Source of the DNA: Enterococcus raffinosus
GTDB taxonomy: Bacteria > Bacillota > Bacilli > Lactobacillales > Enterococcaceae
DNA: 64,000 bases
Reading direction: 5' to 3'
Assembly (NCBI RefSeq): GCF_001886185.1
Contig: NZ_JXLA01000005.1
Coordinates: forward strand, 37,365 to 101,364
Both the position numbers and the translations under genes were made by a program. Shown here piece after piece: positions 18,619-27,330 of the stretch; the stretch's first letter is position 1; the number at the start of each line of letters is the position of its first letter. The notes under the pieces were generated by a model. That model made no database searches. It was not told the origin of the DNA and worked only from the letters and a program-made list of their open reading frames with translations.

Positions 18619-20067
18619 ATGTCATTTGTGACAGGACACTTAGGGCTATTATTTTTGATTATCAACACCATTTTATCTTTCATTATTGTTTTTCGTGAAC
18701 GAAAGGATACAGTCAACACTTGGGCATGGTTATTAGTTTTAACCTTTATTCCTGTACTAGGCTTTGTGTTATATATTTTCTTTGGTAAGGGAATTTCTAA
18801 AGAGCGCATTTTCGATTTGAAGATGCAGACCAAAATTGGTATGAATGTTGAACTACAGCAACAGCAGCGGGCCTTAGATCGCGGGCTTTTTCCGAAACCA
18901 ACGACCAATCAAGTAGACCCGCGACAATTGATTTATATGCTGACGATGTTCGAAAGTTCTTTGTATACGACGAATAATGAGGTTAAACTTTATACAGATG
19001 GTCGTAAAAAGTTTGATGCTTTGCTTGAAGACATCAAGCGAGCGAAATATCACATCCATATGGAATACTATATTTATCGAGCAGATGATCTTGGACTAGA
19101 GGTTCGAGAAGCATTAGTAGCAGCAGCATCTCGAGGCGTAAAAGTACGATTACTTTTAGATGCCTGGGGTTCTACGCAAGTCAATCGCCGTTTTCTTAAC
19201 CCTTTAATCGAATTGGGAGGCGAAGTAGAGTTTTTCTTTCCACTATTTCTGCCTTATTTAAATCCGCGAATGAATTATCGCAATCATCGAAAAATTGTTG
19301 TGATAGATGGTGAAATTGGATATACCGGAGGATTCAATGTCGGTGATGAGTACCTTGGCTTGGTGGAAAAATTTGGTTATTGGCGAGACAACCATCTTCG
19401 GATTCATGGACAAGCCGTGTATACTTTGCAGAATCGATTTTTGATGGACTGGAATTCTCAGCAAAAACATGATCTTGTCTATCAGCCGGACTATTTTCCT
19501 GAGATTGAATCTGAAGGAAAACTAGCGTTGCAAATTGTCAGCAGCGGACCTGACAGCGAGCACGAACAAATCAAACTGACCTATTTAAAAATGATTAACC
19601 TAGCAAAAAAAGAAATCTTGATTCAGACACCGTATTATATTCCTGATGCACCAATTCACGAGGCCTTGAAACTGGCACTTCTTTCTGGCGTAAAGGTACG
19701 GATGCAAATACCGAATAAGCCAGATCATATCCTCGTTTATTGGGCAACATACTCTTTTGCAGCTGAGTTACTGGAGTATGGTGCAATTATTGAAACATAC
19801 GAAAATGGTTTTATTCATGCAAAAACAATGGTCATTGATGGTGGAATTGCTTCGGTAGGTTCGGCAAATATCGATGTTCGTTCTTTCAAATTGGATTTTG
19901 AAGTAAATACCATCGTTTATGATGCTGCATTTGCAGAGGAGCTGCGAGAAGAAATTCATAAGGATTCAATGAAATCGGAGCTATTGACGCAAGAAAAGTA
20001 TGACCAACGCGGGACATTGATCAAGTTTAAAGAAGGCATTGCTCGTTTGATTTCTCCACTCTTGTAA
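18619..20067 (+). CDS. cls: Cardiolipin synthase
   Basis: The 482-residue protein has two N-terminal membrane helices (about 8-26 and 34-54) and two phospholipase D HKD motifs: HRKIVVIDGEIGYTGG and HAKTMVIDGGIASVGSAN. This is the full-length bacterial ClsA pattern. The enzyme condenses two phosphatidylglycerols into cardiolipin at the membrane. In enterococci Cls mutations affect daptomycin response, which links it to the lia genes 7 kb away. Confidence 0.97.
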   Translation: MSFVTGHLGLLFLIINTILSFIIVFRERKDTVNTWAWLLVLTFIPVLGFVLYIFFGKGISKERIFDLKMQTKIGMNVELQQQQRALDRGLFPKPTTNQVDPRQLIYMLTMFESSLYTTNNEVKLYTDGRKKFDALLEDIKRAKYHIHMEYYIYRADDLGLEVREALVAAASRGVKVRLLLDAWGSTQVNRRFLNPLIELGGEVEFFFPLFLPYLNPRMNYRNHRKIVVIDGEIGYTGGFNVGDEYLGLVEKFGYWRDNHLRIHGQAVYTLQNRFLMDWNSQQKHDLVYQPDYFPEIESEGKLALQIVSSGPDSEHEQIKLTYLKMINLAKKEILIQTPYYIPDAPIHEALKLALLSGVKVRMQIPNKPDHILVYWATYSFAAELLEYGAIIETYENGFIHAKTMVIDGGIASVGSANIDVRSFKLDFEVNTIVYDAAFAEELREEIHKDSMKSELLTQEKYDQRGTLIKFKEGIARLISPLL

Positions 20068-20074
20068 AAATCAT

Positions 20075-20102
20075 TTGCGCATACATGGTTTGATAGTATA
20101 AA
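20075..20102 (+). promoter_or_regulatory. Candidate promoter of pstS
   Basis: TTGCGC and TATAAA are spaced 16 bases apart, about 110 bases before pstS. Confidence 0.45.
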
Positions 20103-20160
20103 ATGAACTAGCTTGTTTAGTGAGTCAAATAATGACGAATGACTAAGGATGCTAGTTCAT
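20103..20160 (+). repeat. Long-loop inverted repeat before pstS
   Basis: ATGAACTAGC (20103-20112) and GCTAGTTCAT (20151-20160) are perfect complements separated by 38 bases. A T-rich tract (CTTTTCGCTTTT) follows. It could be the cls terminator or part of the pstS leader. Confidence 0.55.
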
Positions 20161-20210
20161 CTTTTCGCTTTTGAAAAATGAATACTTAAAAATGAATGAG
20201 GAGATTTTTC

Positions 20211-21059
20211 ATGAAGAAATGGTTAATTCCCCTATTAGGTACACTTTTGCTCTTGTCTGGTTGTTCAAAATGGATTGATCGTGGTGAATCAATCACTGCT
20301 GTCGGCTCTTCTGCTTTGCAGCCTTTGGTCGAAACAGTAGCGGAAGAGTATCAAAGTAAAAATCCCGGCAGATTTATCAATGTCCAAGGCGGCGGAAGCG
20401 GCACAGGATTAAGCCAGGTACAATCAGGGGCTGTCGATATCGGCAATTCAGATTTGTTTGCCGAAGAGAAAAATGGGATTGATGCGAAGAAACTCGTTGA
20501 TCATAAAGTGGCTGTTGTCGGAATTACTCCGATTGTAAATAAAGGAGTCGGCGTAACCAATATTTCGTTAGAGAATCTGCGTAAGATCTTTCTAGGTGAA
20601 ATTACAAATTGGAAGGATGTCGGTGGAAAAGATCAAGAGATTGTTATTCTAAATCGGGCATCTGGAAGTGGTACGCGCTCAACCTTTGAGCAGTGGGTAC
20701 TAGATGGCAAGACGGCTATTCGCGCACAGGAGCAGGACTCCAGTGGGATGGTCCGTCAAATTGTCGCGGATACACCAGGAGCGATCAGTTATACTGCTTT
20801 TTCTTACGTGACAAAAGAGATCCAAACGTTGAATATTGATAATATCGAACCTACAGATGAGAATGTGACAACGAATCAATGGAAGATCTGGGCCTATGAA
20901 CACATGTATACTAAAGGGCAGCCTAAAGAATTAGTCAAAGATTTTTTGGATTACATGCTTTCAAAAGAGGTTCAGGAAAAAGTGGTTCCACAACTTGGCT
21001 ATATTCCAATCTCTGATATGAAGGTTGAAAGAGACTGGCAAGGGAATGAAATAAAATAG
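20211..21059 (+). CDS. pstS: Phosphate ABC transporter substrate-binding lipoprotein PstS
   Basis: The 282-residue protein starts MKKWLIPLLG and has the lipobox LLLLSGCSK (Cys near residue 18). The mature domain contains the phosphate-binding segments TAVGSSALQPLVE, GGGSGTGLSQVQSGAVDIGNSD and RASGSGTRSTFEQ. It is lipid-anchored outside the membrane and passes phosphate to PstC-PstA. The start at 20211 follows GAGGAGATTTTTC; an ATG 15 bases earlier overlaps that site. Confidence 0.97.
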   Translation: MKKWLIPLLGTLLLLSGCSKWIDRGESITAVGSSALQPLVETVAEEYQSKNPGRFINVQGGGSGTGLSQVQSGAVDIGNSDLFAEEKNGIDAKKLVDHKVAVVGITPIVNKGVGVTNISLENLRKIFLGEITNWKDVGGKDQEIVILNRASGSGTRSTFEQWVLDGKTAIRAQEQDSSGMVRQIVADTPGAISYTAFSYVTKEIQTLNIDNIEPTDENVTTNQWKIWAYEHMYTKGQPKELVKDFLDYMLSKEVQEKVVPQLGYIPISDMKVERDWQGNEIK

Positions 21060-21068
21060 AATGTTAGT

Positions 21069-21098
21069 AGGACACGGATTTACTTCTGTGTCCTTTTT
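21069..21098 (+). terminator. Terminator after pstS
   Basis: AGGACAC pairs with GTGTCCT across a 12-base loop, followed by TTTTT. It separates pstS from the inserted AraC cassette. Confidence 0.75.
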
Positions 21099-21145
21099 CG
21101 CTTCTATTCGTTAGGTGGATTAGTATACAGTGAGGAGGAAGAAAG

Positions 21146-21922
21146 ATGTACTACCCGATTCAATTACCTTTTGTTTTAAATAAAGATTTCACTCGTGTGA
21201 TGAGTTATCATGAAAAGCTTGTTCCTGAATGTAGTGAGTTTATCATTTGTTTTTGGCAAATGACTCCAAAAACTAACGAACAAACTCAGATAAAAAATGT
21301 GATTATCGCGGATGGGTGTATTGATCTAATCGCGGATTATGATCAAAAGATGCTCTTCTTCACCGGAAATCAAAAAACTGATTTTGAGTATGATATTCAG
21401 ACGCCTACTCGCTTTTTTGGTGCGCGAATGATGCCAGGAGCTTTTTATCAATTGACTGAACTCCCCGCTGCAAGAGCAATGGATGATTATGTTCTGATGC
21501 AGGACGTTTTTAAAGATTTTAACACAGAACAGTTTTTTTCAGCATCCTTTGACGAGGCTCAATTAATCCTTCAAGCCTATCTAACAGAAAAATTTGAAGG
21601 AAAGAAAGCAAATGAGTATACACAACTGTTTCCAAGGCTTTCTGATAAAATCCCTCAGACGGCGAAAGAGTTATATGAGCACCTTTTTTTGAGTCCTCGA
21701 CAGTGCCAGCGTGTATTTGCAAAAAGTTTTGGCTTAACACCTAAAATGGTCCTAAGTATTTTACGTTTTCAGCGCTGCCTAACTATTTTGACTTCAGAAC
21801 AGGCAAGACCAACGGATATTTTGACCGTAACGAACTATTATGATCAATCCCATTTTAATAAGGATTTTAAACAACATTTGGGAATCACTCCGTTAGAATT
21901 AGTTAGCCGTTATAAAGAATGA
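21146..21922 (+). CDS. AraC-family transcriptional regulator
   Basis: The 258-residue protein has an N-terminal DUF6597-like ligand domain (ECSEFIICFWQM, then PTRFFGARMMPGAFY) and a C-terminal AraC helix-turn-helix pair (LFLSPRQCQRVFAKSFGLTPK, then YYDQSHFNKDFKQHLGITP). AGGAGGAAGAAAG precedes the ATG. It heads a three-gene cassette with a VOC protein and a broken helix-hairpin-helix gene, placed between pstS and pstC. The target and signal are unknown. Confidence 0.88.
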   Translation: MYYPIQLPFVLNKDFTRVMSYHEKLVPECSEFIICFWQMTPKTNEQTQIKNVIIADGCIDLIADYDQKMLFFTGNQKTDFEYDIQTPTRFFGARMMPGAFYQLTELPAARAMDDYVLMQDVFKDFNTEQFFSASFDEAQLILQAYLTEKFEGKKANEYTQLFPRLSDKIPQTAKELYEHLFLSPRQCQRVFAKSFGLTPKMVLSILRFQRCLTILTSEQARPTDILTVTNYYDQSHFNKDFKQHLGITPLELVSRYKE

Positions 21923-21988
21923 CGTATTTTTACAATAAATGTGCTTTGCCCTTGCTAGAATATGAATATAAATAAGGAGGCGGTTTAA

Positions 21989-22381
21989 ATGTACAAAAAT
22001 ATAACAACGAATTTAATGGTGGAAAGTGTGGATACTTCAGTCAACTTTTATCAAGAGATTCTTGGATTTGAAGTCGTGGCTTCTGTTCCAGCTAAAAATC
22101 AAGAATTACAGTTTGCGATACTTGCAAAAGATTCAGTTACTCTGATGCTACAAGAAAAAAATAATTTAGGCGAAGAATATCCAATTTTGGCGACAGAGAA
22201 GATTCAGCCCTCAATCACGCTCTACATTACGATAGAAAACTTTGAAGACTTTTATATCGCGATAAAAAAATCCTATCCAATTTATACAGAAACGCATACA
22301 ACATTCTATGGTTCAAAAGAATTTGCGATTACAGATCCAGATGGTTATGTGTTGACTTTCACTGAACATACTGAAGAGTAA
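21989..22381 (+). CDS. VOC-family (glyoxalase/bleomycin-resistance fold) protein
   Basis: The 130-residue protein has paired beta-alpha-beta modules: MVESVDTSVNFYQEILGFEV at the start and the closing FAITDPDGYVLTFTEH near the C-terminus, both typical of VOC proteins. Candidate metal ligands are few, so an enzymatic role is uncertain. AAGGAGGCGG precedes the ATG. It follows the AraC gene by 66 bases and may be controlled by it. Confidence 0.88.
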   Translation: MYKNITTNLMVESVDTSVNFYQEILGFEVVASVPAKNQELQFAILAKDSVTLMLQEKNNLGEEYPILATEKIQPSITLYITIENFEDFYIAIKKSYPIYTETHTTFYGSKEFAITDPDGYVLTFTEHTEE

Positions 22382-22387
22382 TCAGTG

Positions 22388-22642
22388 ATGGAAAGTCATT
22401 TAAAGAAAATTCCGGGTGTGGGAGAAAAGATGGCGTAATATTTAATCAGGGCTGGCTATCCTGATATTCAGTCACTAAAAAAACAAGTTCCAGAAGAAAT
22501 TTATCTAAGAGATTGTATGGTTCAGGAAAAAAATGTTGATCTCTGTGCGTTGTATGTGTATCAATTAGCAGTATATTATGCTGAAAATGACGGAAAGTTG
22601 CCCTCAGGTAAGCAAAATTGGTGGAATTGGAAAAATGATTAA
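22388..22642 (+). pseudogene. Cdd1-like helix-hairpin-helix gene with an early nonsense codon
   Basis: The 84-codon frame reads MESHLKKIPGVGEKMA, then TAA (22436-22438, codon 17), then continues in frame as YLIRAGYPDIQSLKKQVPEE to a normal TAA at 22640. The helix-hairpin-helix (IPGVGEKMA-YLIRAGY) and the CALYVYQLAVYY/WWNW end match the small 'pathogenicity locus' Cdd1 family. A single C-to-T change (CAA to TAA) would explain the stop. It starts six bases after the VOC gene, so it was the last gene of that cassette. Confidence 0.8.
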
Positions 22643-22649
22643 ACAGAGT

Positions 22650-22681
22650 AACAGTGTTCTCATCAGGGAACACTGTTTTTT
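22650..22681 (+). terminator. Terminator of the AraC-VOC cassette
   Basis: A perfect 10-bp stem (AACAGTGTTC / GAACACTGTT) with an 8-base loop is followed by T residues. Confidence 0.88.
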
Positions 22682-22766
22682 ATCTTTATTTATAAATGAT
22701 CTGCTCTAGCTTCTCAATCAAATCTGTGTTGATAGGCAATTCTGTTGCGGAAAATCTCTAATCTGG

Positions 22767-22783
22767 TTTACACTTTCTTTACA
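22767..22783 (+). promoter_or_regulatory. Candidate Pho box before pstC
   Basis: TTTACA repeats exactly at 11-bp spacing (22767-22772 and 22778-22783), as in Bacillus PhoP direct repeats of the TTAACA type. A further TTACAG lies at 22799. It would make pstCABB-phoU inducible by phosphate starvation independently of pstS. Confidence 0.5.
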
Positions 22784-22900
22784 AATGTCATGGAAGCGTT
22801 ACAGGAGATTAAAAAGAAATTGATTTTCAACAGGTAAAATGATTTTGTTGGTTTGTAAAAAAACGAATGTACTAGTTTGAAGAAGCAGGAGGAGCAGGCC

Positions 22901-23833
22901 TTGGAAAATGAAGATGTAAAAAAAGCACTGACGACGAAATCAAAGCGTGCGAGAATTGAACAACGAGGACGTTTCGTTAGTTTCGTTTGTATCGCGTTAA
23001 TCGTGCTTGTCGTAGGAGCGATTTTCTATTTTGTAGCAAGCAAAGGGTTATCAACCTTTTTTGTAGATAAAATCAATGTATTTGATTTCTTATTTGGGAC
23101 CGTTTGGAATCCTAGTGCGACAGGACCGGATGGTAAGCCATTAGTTGGAGCATTGCCGATGATTTTAGGATCATTCATGGTAACTTTTCTATCAGCAATT
23201 GTAGCGACACCATTTGCAATTGGTGCGGCAGTCTTTATGACAGAAATTTCACCGAACAAGGGACAGAAATTTTTACAGCCAGTGATTGAATTATTGGTGG
23301 GAATCCCTTCGGTTGTTTATGGATTTATTGGTTTAACGGTTATCGTTCCTTTTATTCGTTCAGTATTTGGCGGAACTGGGTTTGGTATTTTGTCAGGGAC
23401 ATTTGTTTTATTTGTAATGATCTTACCGACTGTTACCACAATGACGGTAGATACACTAAAATCTGTTCCCCGACACTATCGAGAGGCCTCATTAGCTTTA
23501 GGAGGAACACGTTGGCAGACGATTTATAAAGTAGTGCTGCGGGCAGCTGTACCAGGTATTTTGACGGCGGTTGTTTTTGGTATGGCACGTGCTTTTGGAG
23601 AAGCATTAGCCATCCAAATGGTTATCGGGAATGCGGCGTTAATGCCAACAAGCTTGACAACCCCTGCCTCAACATTGACCTCAATTTTGACGATGGGTAT
23701 AGGGAATACAATCATGGGAACCGTTGAAAATAATGTCTTATGGTCGTTAGCGTTGATCCTATTATTCATGTCTTTAGTTTTCAATATTTTGATTCGCTAT
23801 ATTGGAAAGAAAGGGGAGATAACAAATGGATAA
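22901..23833 (+). CDS. pstC: Phosphate ABC transporter permease PstC
   Basis: The 310-residue permease has an N-terminal cytoplasmic tail, a first membrane helix near residue 30, and the binding-protein-dependent permease loop EASLALGGTRWQTIYKVVLRAA. A TTG start at 22901 is chosen because AGGAGG sits 8 bases before it; the TTG at 22877 has no ribosome site. PstC with PstA forms the phosphate channel. The stop overlaps the start of pstA. Confidence 0.95.
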   Translation: MENEDVKKALTTKSKRARIEQRGRFVSFVCIALIVLVVGAIFYFVASKGLSTFFVDKINVFDFLFGTVWNPSATGPDGKPLVGALPMILGSFMVTFLSAIVATPFAIGAAVFMTEISPNKGQKFLQPVIELLVGIPSVVYGFIGLTVIVPFIRSVFGGTGFGILSGTFVLFVMILPTVTTMTVDTLKSVPRHYREASLALGGTRWQTIYKVVLRAAVPGILTAVVFGMARAFGEALAIQMVIGNAALMPTSLTTPASTLTSILTMGIGNTIMGTVENNVLWSLALILLFMSLVFNILIRYIGKKGEITNG

Positions 23834-24713
23834 AGCAAAACGCGCGGATAAAATCGCCACAGCTGTTCTATATATTGTTTCTGGCTTAATTGTGGCAATT
23901 TTAGCCTTTCTCTTACTGTACATTTTGATTCGTGGGTTACCACATGTGTCTTGGGAATTTTTAACTTCACCCTCAAAAGCGTATCAAAAGGGTGGTGGGA
24001 TTGGTATTCAACTATTCAACTCTGTTTATCTCCTATTGATTACGATGATTATCAGCTTACCAATTTCTCTTGGAGCAGGGATTTATCTATCTGAATATGC
24101 CAAGAAAAATTGGGTAACGAATGTCATTCGGACATCGATTGAGATTTTGAGCTCATTGCCTTCAGTAGTGGTCGGTTTGTTTGGCTTCTTGATTTTTGTT
24201 ATTCAATTTGGCTATGGCTTTTCTATTCTTTCCGGTGCATTGGCATTGACCTTATTTAACTTGCCTTTGCTAACAAGAAATATTGAAGAATCCTTGCGAG
24301 CGATTCATTATACTCAGCGTGAAGCGGGATTAGCTTTAGGCCTTTCACGTTGGGAAACCGTCACAAAAATTGTTGTGCCAGACGCTCTTCCAGGGATTTT
24401 AACGGGAGTCATTTTAAGTTCAGGTCGAATTTTCGGAGAAGCGGCGGCCTTGATTTATACCGCAGGTCAAAGTGCACCTGCATTAGATTTCACTAATTTA
24501 AATCCATTAAGTGTATCTAGTCCGCTAAGTATTTTCCGACAAGCAGAAACATTGGCTGTGCATATCTGGAAAATCAATACAGAAGGAACGATGCCAGATG
24601 GAACAGCTGTATCTGCTGGAGCCTCTGCGGTCTTAATTTTAGCCGTTTTACTATTTAATTTTGGTGCTCGAGCAATCGGGAAACGACTTCATAGAAAAAT
24701 GACTTCAGCATGA
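23826..24713 (+). CDS. pstA: Phosphate ABC transporter permease PstA
   Basis: The 295-residue permease has six predicted membrane helices and the ABC-coupling loop EAGLALGLSRWETVTKIVVPDALPG. It overlaps pstC by eight bases, with GAAAGGGGAG upstream as ribosome site. It pairs with PstC in the high-affinity phosphate importer. Confidence 0.96.
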   Translation: MDKAKRADKIATAVLYIVSGLIVAILAFLLLYILIRGLPHVSWEFLTSPSKAYQKGGGIGIQLFNSVYLLLITMIISLPISLGAGIYLSEYAKKNWVTNVIRTSIEILSSLPSVVVGLFGFLIFVIQFGYGFSILSGALALTLFNLPLLTRNIEESLRAIHYTQREAGLALGLSRWETVTKIVVPDALPGILTGVILSSGRIFGEAAALIYTAGQSAPALDFTNLNPLSVSSPLSIFRQAETLAVHIWKINTEGTMPDGTAVSAGASAVLILAVLLFNFGARAIGKRLHRKMTSA

Positions 24714-24768
24714 GAATTCTGATTTTCATAGAATAATTGTACTATCAGACTAAACTAGGAGAAATTCG

Positions 24769-25569
24769 ATGAAAGAATACAATTGGGAGGAACGTAATAT
24801 TATCAGCATGCCTGGTGAAATTGCGTTGCATACAGAAGATCTACATGTTTATTATGGCAGTAACGAAGCCATCAAGGGTGTTGATCTGGAGTTTGAAAAA
24901 AATAAAATCACTGCATTAATCGGTCCTTCTGGTTGTGGGAAATCAACCTATCTGCGTTCATTGAATCGTATGAATGATGGGATTGCCAGCGCCAGTGTGA
25001 CGGGGAAAATCATGTACAAAGATGTCGATGTCAACGCATCTAATATTGATGTTTATGAAATGCGCAAGCGAATCGGGATGGTGTTCCAGCGCCCCAATCC
25101 TTTTAGCAAATCGATTCGAGATAATATTACTTTCGCTTTAAAACAGCATGGTATGCGGGATAAGCATCAACTGGAAGAAATCGTTGAAACTAGTTTGAAG
25201 CAAGCGGCGCTTTGGGATCAAGTCAAGGATAATCTAGACAAGAGCGCATTGGCTCTTTCGGGAGGTCAACAGCAACGCTTGTGTATTGCGCGGGCAATTG
25301 CAATGAAGCCTGATATCTTATTATTGGATGAGCCTGCTAGCGCTTTGGACCCTATCTCGACAGGAACGGTTGAAGAAACATTGGTCCAATTGAAGGAAAA
25401 TTATACGATTATTATTGTGACACATAATATGCAGCAAGCGGCGCGGATTAGTGATTATACTGCTTTCTTTTATTTAGGGCATGTGATTGAGTATGATGAA
25501 ACGACAAAAATCTTTACACGGCCGAAAATACAAGCCACTGAAGATTATGTATCAGGACACTTTGGCTAA
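24769..25569 (+). CDS. pstB: Phosphate import ATPase PstB (first copy)
   Basis: The 266-residue ABC ATPase has Walker [11 protein letters not shown]-loop [12 protein letters not shown], signature LSGGQQQR and Walker [14 protein letters not shown]. It differs from most PstB in its N-terminal extension (about 18 residues) and in having EPAS rather than EPTS. It powers phosphate import. Two tandem pstB genes are normal in Lactobacillales. Confidence 0.96.
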   Translation: MKEYNWEERNIISMPGEIALHTEDLHVYYGSNEAIKGVDLEFEKNKITALIGPSGCGKSTYLRSLNRMNDGIASASVTGKIMYKDVDVNASNIDVYEMRKRIGMVFQRPNPFSKSIRDNITFALKQHGMRDKHQLEEIVETSLKQAALWDQVKDNLDKSALALSGGQQQRLCIARAIAMKPDILLLDEPASALDPISTGTVEETLVQLKENYTIIIVTHNMQQAARISDYTAFFYLGHVIEYDETTKIFTRPKIQATEDYVSGHFG

Positions 25570-25586
25570 GAGACGGAGGAAATTAA

Positions 25587-26342
25587 ATGTCGAAGATTAT
25601 TACTTCCAAAGACCTTCATTTATATTATGGTAAAAAGGAAGCCCTAAAAGGCATTGATATGGAGATTGAAAAAGGCGAGATCACAGCGATGATTGGCCCA
25701 TCTGGCTGTGGAAAATCAACCTATTTACGTTCGTTGAATCGCATGAATGATTTGATCCCTGGAGTGACTATTACAGGAAGCGTCGTGTATAAAGGCAAAG
25801 ACATCTATAGTCCCAAAACTGACACTGTTGAACTGCGTAAAGAAATCGGGATGGTGTTTCAACAACCAAATCCATTTCCATTTTCGATTTACGAGAACGT
25901 CATTTATGGGTTAAAATTAAAAGGGGAAAAGGATAAGAACAAACTTGATCAAGTTGTGGAAGAGAGCTTAAAAGCAGCTTCCGTTTGGAACGATGTGAAG
26001 GATAAATTGCATGAGAGTGCGTTGTCATTATCTGGCGGACAACAGCAAAGAGTTTGTATTGCTCGGGTATTGGCAGTTAATCCTGAAGTTATTCTTATGG
26101 ATGAGCCGACGAGTGCTTTGGACCCTGTATCAACAGGTAAAATCGAAAATATGTTGTTAGAGTTAAAAGAGAATTATACGATCATTATCGTGACGCACAA
26201 TATGTCACAGGCATCACGCATCTCTGATCGTACGGCATTCTTTCTTCAAGGAGAATTGATTGAATTCGATAAGACAAAGAAAATTTTCCTAGATCCAGCT
26301 AAACAAGAAACGGAAGATTACATCTCTGGCAAATTTGGGTAA
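25587..26342 (+). CDS. pstB: Phosphate import ATPase PstB (second copy)
   Basis: The 251-residue paralogue of the preceding gene has Walker [34 protein letters not shown] and [14 protein letters not shown], the canonical PstB form. It is 17 bases downstream of the first copy, with AGACGGAGG as ribosome site. The two may form a heterodimer or alternative homodimers on PstCA. Confidence 0.96.
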   Translation: MSKIITSKDLHLYYGKKEALKGIDMEIEKGEITAMIGPSGCGKSTYLRSLNRMNDLIPGVTITGSVVYKGKDIYSPKTDTVELRKEIGMVFQQPNPFPFSIYENVIYGLKLKGEKDKNKLDQVVEESLKAASVWNDVKDKLHESALSLSGGQQQRVCIARVLAVNPEVILMDEPTSALDPVSTGKIENMLLELKENYTIIIVTHNMSQASRISDRTAFFLQGELIEFDKTKKIFLDPAKQETEDYISGKFG

Positions 26343-26470
26343 TTATAAAGAACTTATAGTTTTTTGCTAAGCACATAAAGAATGTTAACTCCCCCAAAAA
26401 AATGAGTAGGACAATACATGGTTTAAAGGTAGAATAAGCATTATTCTATCATTTGAAAAGGAGGGCAACG

Positions 26471-27148
26471 ATGTTACGTACACAATTTGAAGAAGATCTA
26501 TTAAATCTTCACAATCAGTTTTATGAAATGGGTATGATGGTTTCAAGTGCAGTACACAAATCAGTACGATCATATATTGATCATGATAAAAAACTCGCGC
26601 AAGAGGTCATTGACCATGATATTGAGATCAATGATATGGAAGTTCGCTTAGAGAAAAAAAGTTTTGAAATGATTGCATTACAGCAGCCTGTTACGACAGA
26701 TTTGCGTACGATCATAACAATCATGAAGGCCAGCTCAGATCTAGAACGAATGGGTGATCATGCCGTCTCTGTGGCAAAATCAACGATTCGCTTAAAAGGG
26801 TTACCGCGAATTTTAGAAGTTGAAAAAGAAATCAACGAGATGTCTAATTATGTGAAAAAAATGGTGGACAACGTGTTGGTTGCTTATGTCAAAACAGATG
26901 AAAAAGACGCGCGTATGATTGCCAAAATGGATGAACGAGTAAATGATTATTTCCAAAAAATCTACGATATGACAACAAACACGATGGAAAAAGAATCGGA
27001 TACCATCATTAGTGGAACGGATTATCTACATGTTGCTGGTTACTTGGAACGTGTTGGCGATTATGTGACGAACATTTGTGAGTGGATCGTTTACTTAGCT
27101 ACCGGCAAGATCACTGAATTGAACAGCAATCGCAATGAAAATTTCTAA
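26471..27148 (+). CDS. phoU: Phosphate signalling protein PhoU
   Basis: The 225-residue protein has two PhoU three-helix repeats with the metal-binding E/DxxxD motif (ASSDLERMGDHAVSVAK near residue 80, and YLERVGDYVTNICEW near 200). It restrains phosphate uptake and two-component signalling when phosphate is plentiful. The start at 26471 follows AAAAGGAGGG; an upstream in-frame ATG overlaps that site. A gap of about 125 bases after pstB may hold a separate weak promoter. Confidence 0.96.
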   Translation: MLRTQFEEDLLNLHNQFYEMGMMVSSAVHKSVRSYIDHDKKLAQEVIDHDIEINDMEVRLEKKSFEMIALQQPVTTDLRTIITIMKASSDLERMGDHAVSVAKSTIRLKGLPRILEVEKEINEMSNYVKKMVDNVLVAYVKTDEKDARMIAKMDERVNDYFQKIYDMTTNTMEKESDTIISGTDYLHVAGYLERVGDYVTNICEWIVYLATGKITELNSNRNENF

Positions 27149-27156
27149 AGCAAATG

Positions 27157-27186
27157 ACCAGTTAGAATAATCTAACTGGTTTTTTC
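27157..27186 (+). terminator. Terminator of the pst-phoU operon
   Basis: A perfect 10-bp stem (ACCAGTTAGA / TCTAACTGGT) with an ATAA loop and six T residues. Confidence 0.92.
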
Positions 27187-27237
27187 TATATTTAAATAGG
27201 AAGAAACATCACTCTTAAGGAAGTCGGATGAAAAGAT

Positions 27238-27280
27238 GGGTCTTTAGTCCTATGACAAACCGATAAAAACATTGCATAAT
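27238..27280 (+). promoter_or_regulatory. Promoter of liaXYZ with candidate LiaR site
   Basis: ATGACA (27252-27257) and CATAAT (27275-27280) are 17 bases apart. Just upstream is GGGTCTTTAGTCC (27238-27250), with two AGTC/GGTC-like half-sites where an enterococcal LiaR (VraR/CesR-type) dimer would be expected to bind and activate. The match is from memory of the LiaR-type consensus. Confidence 0.5.
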
Positions 27281-27330
27281 ATGAATGTAAACAAAAGTAA
27301 TGTATTTGCTTTTTGAAGGAGGCAATTTCT

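Noticed and set aside
25587-26342. Tandem pstB as a recent duplication or assembly artefact
   Set aside because: The two copies differ throughout and a PstB pair is usual in Lactobacillales.
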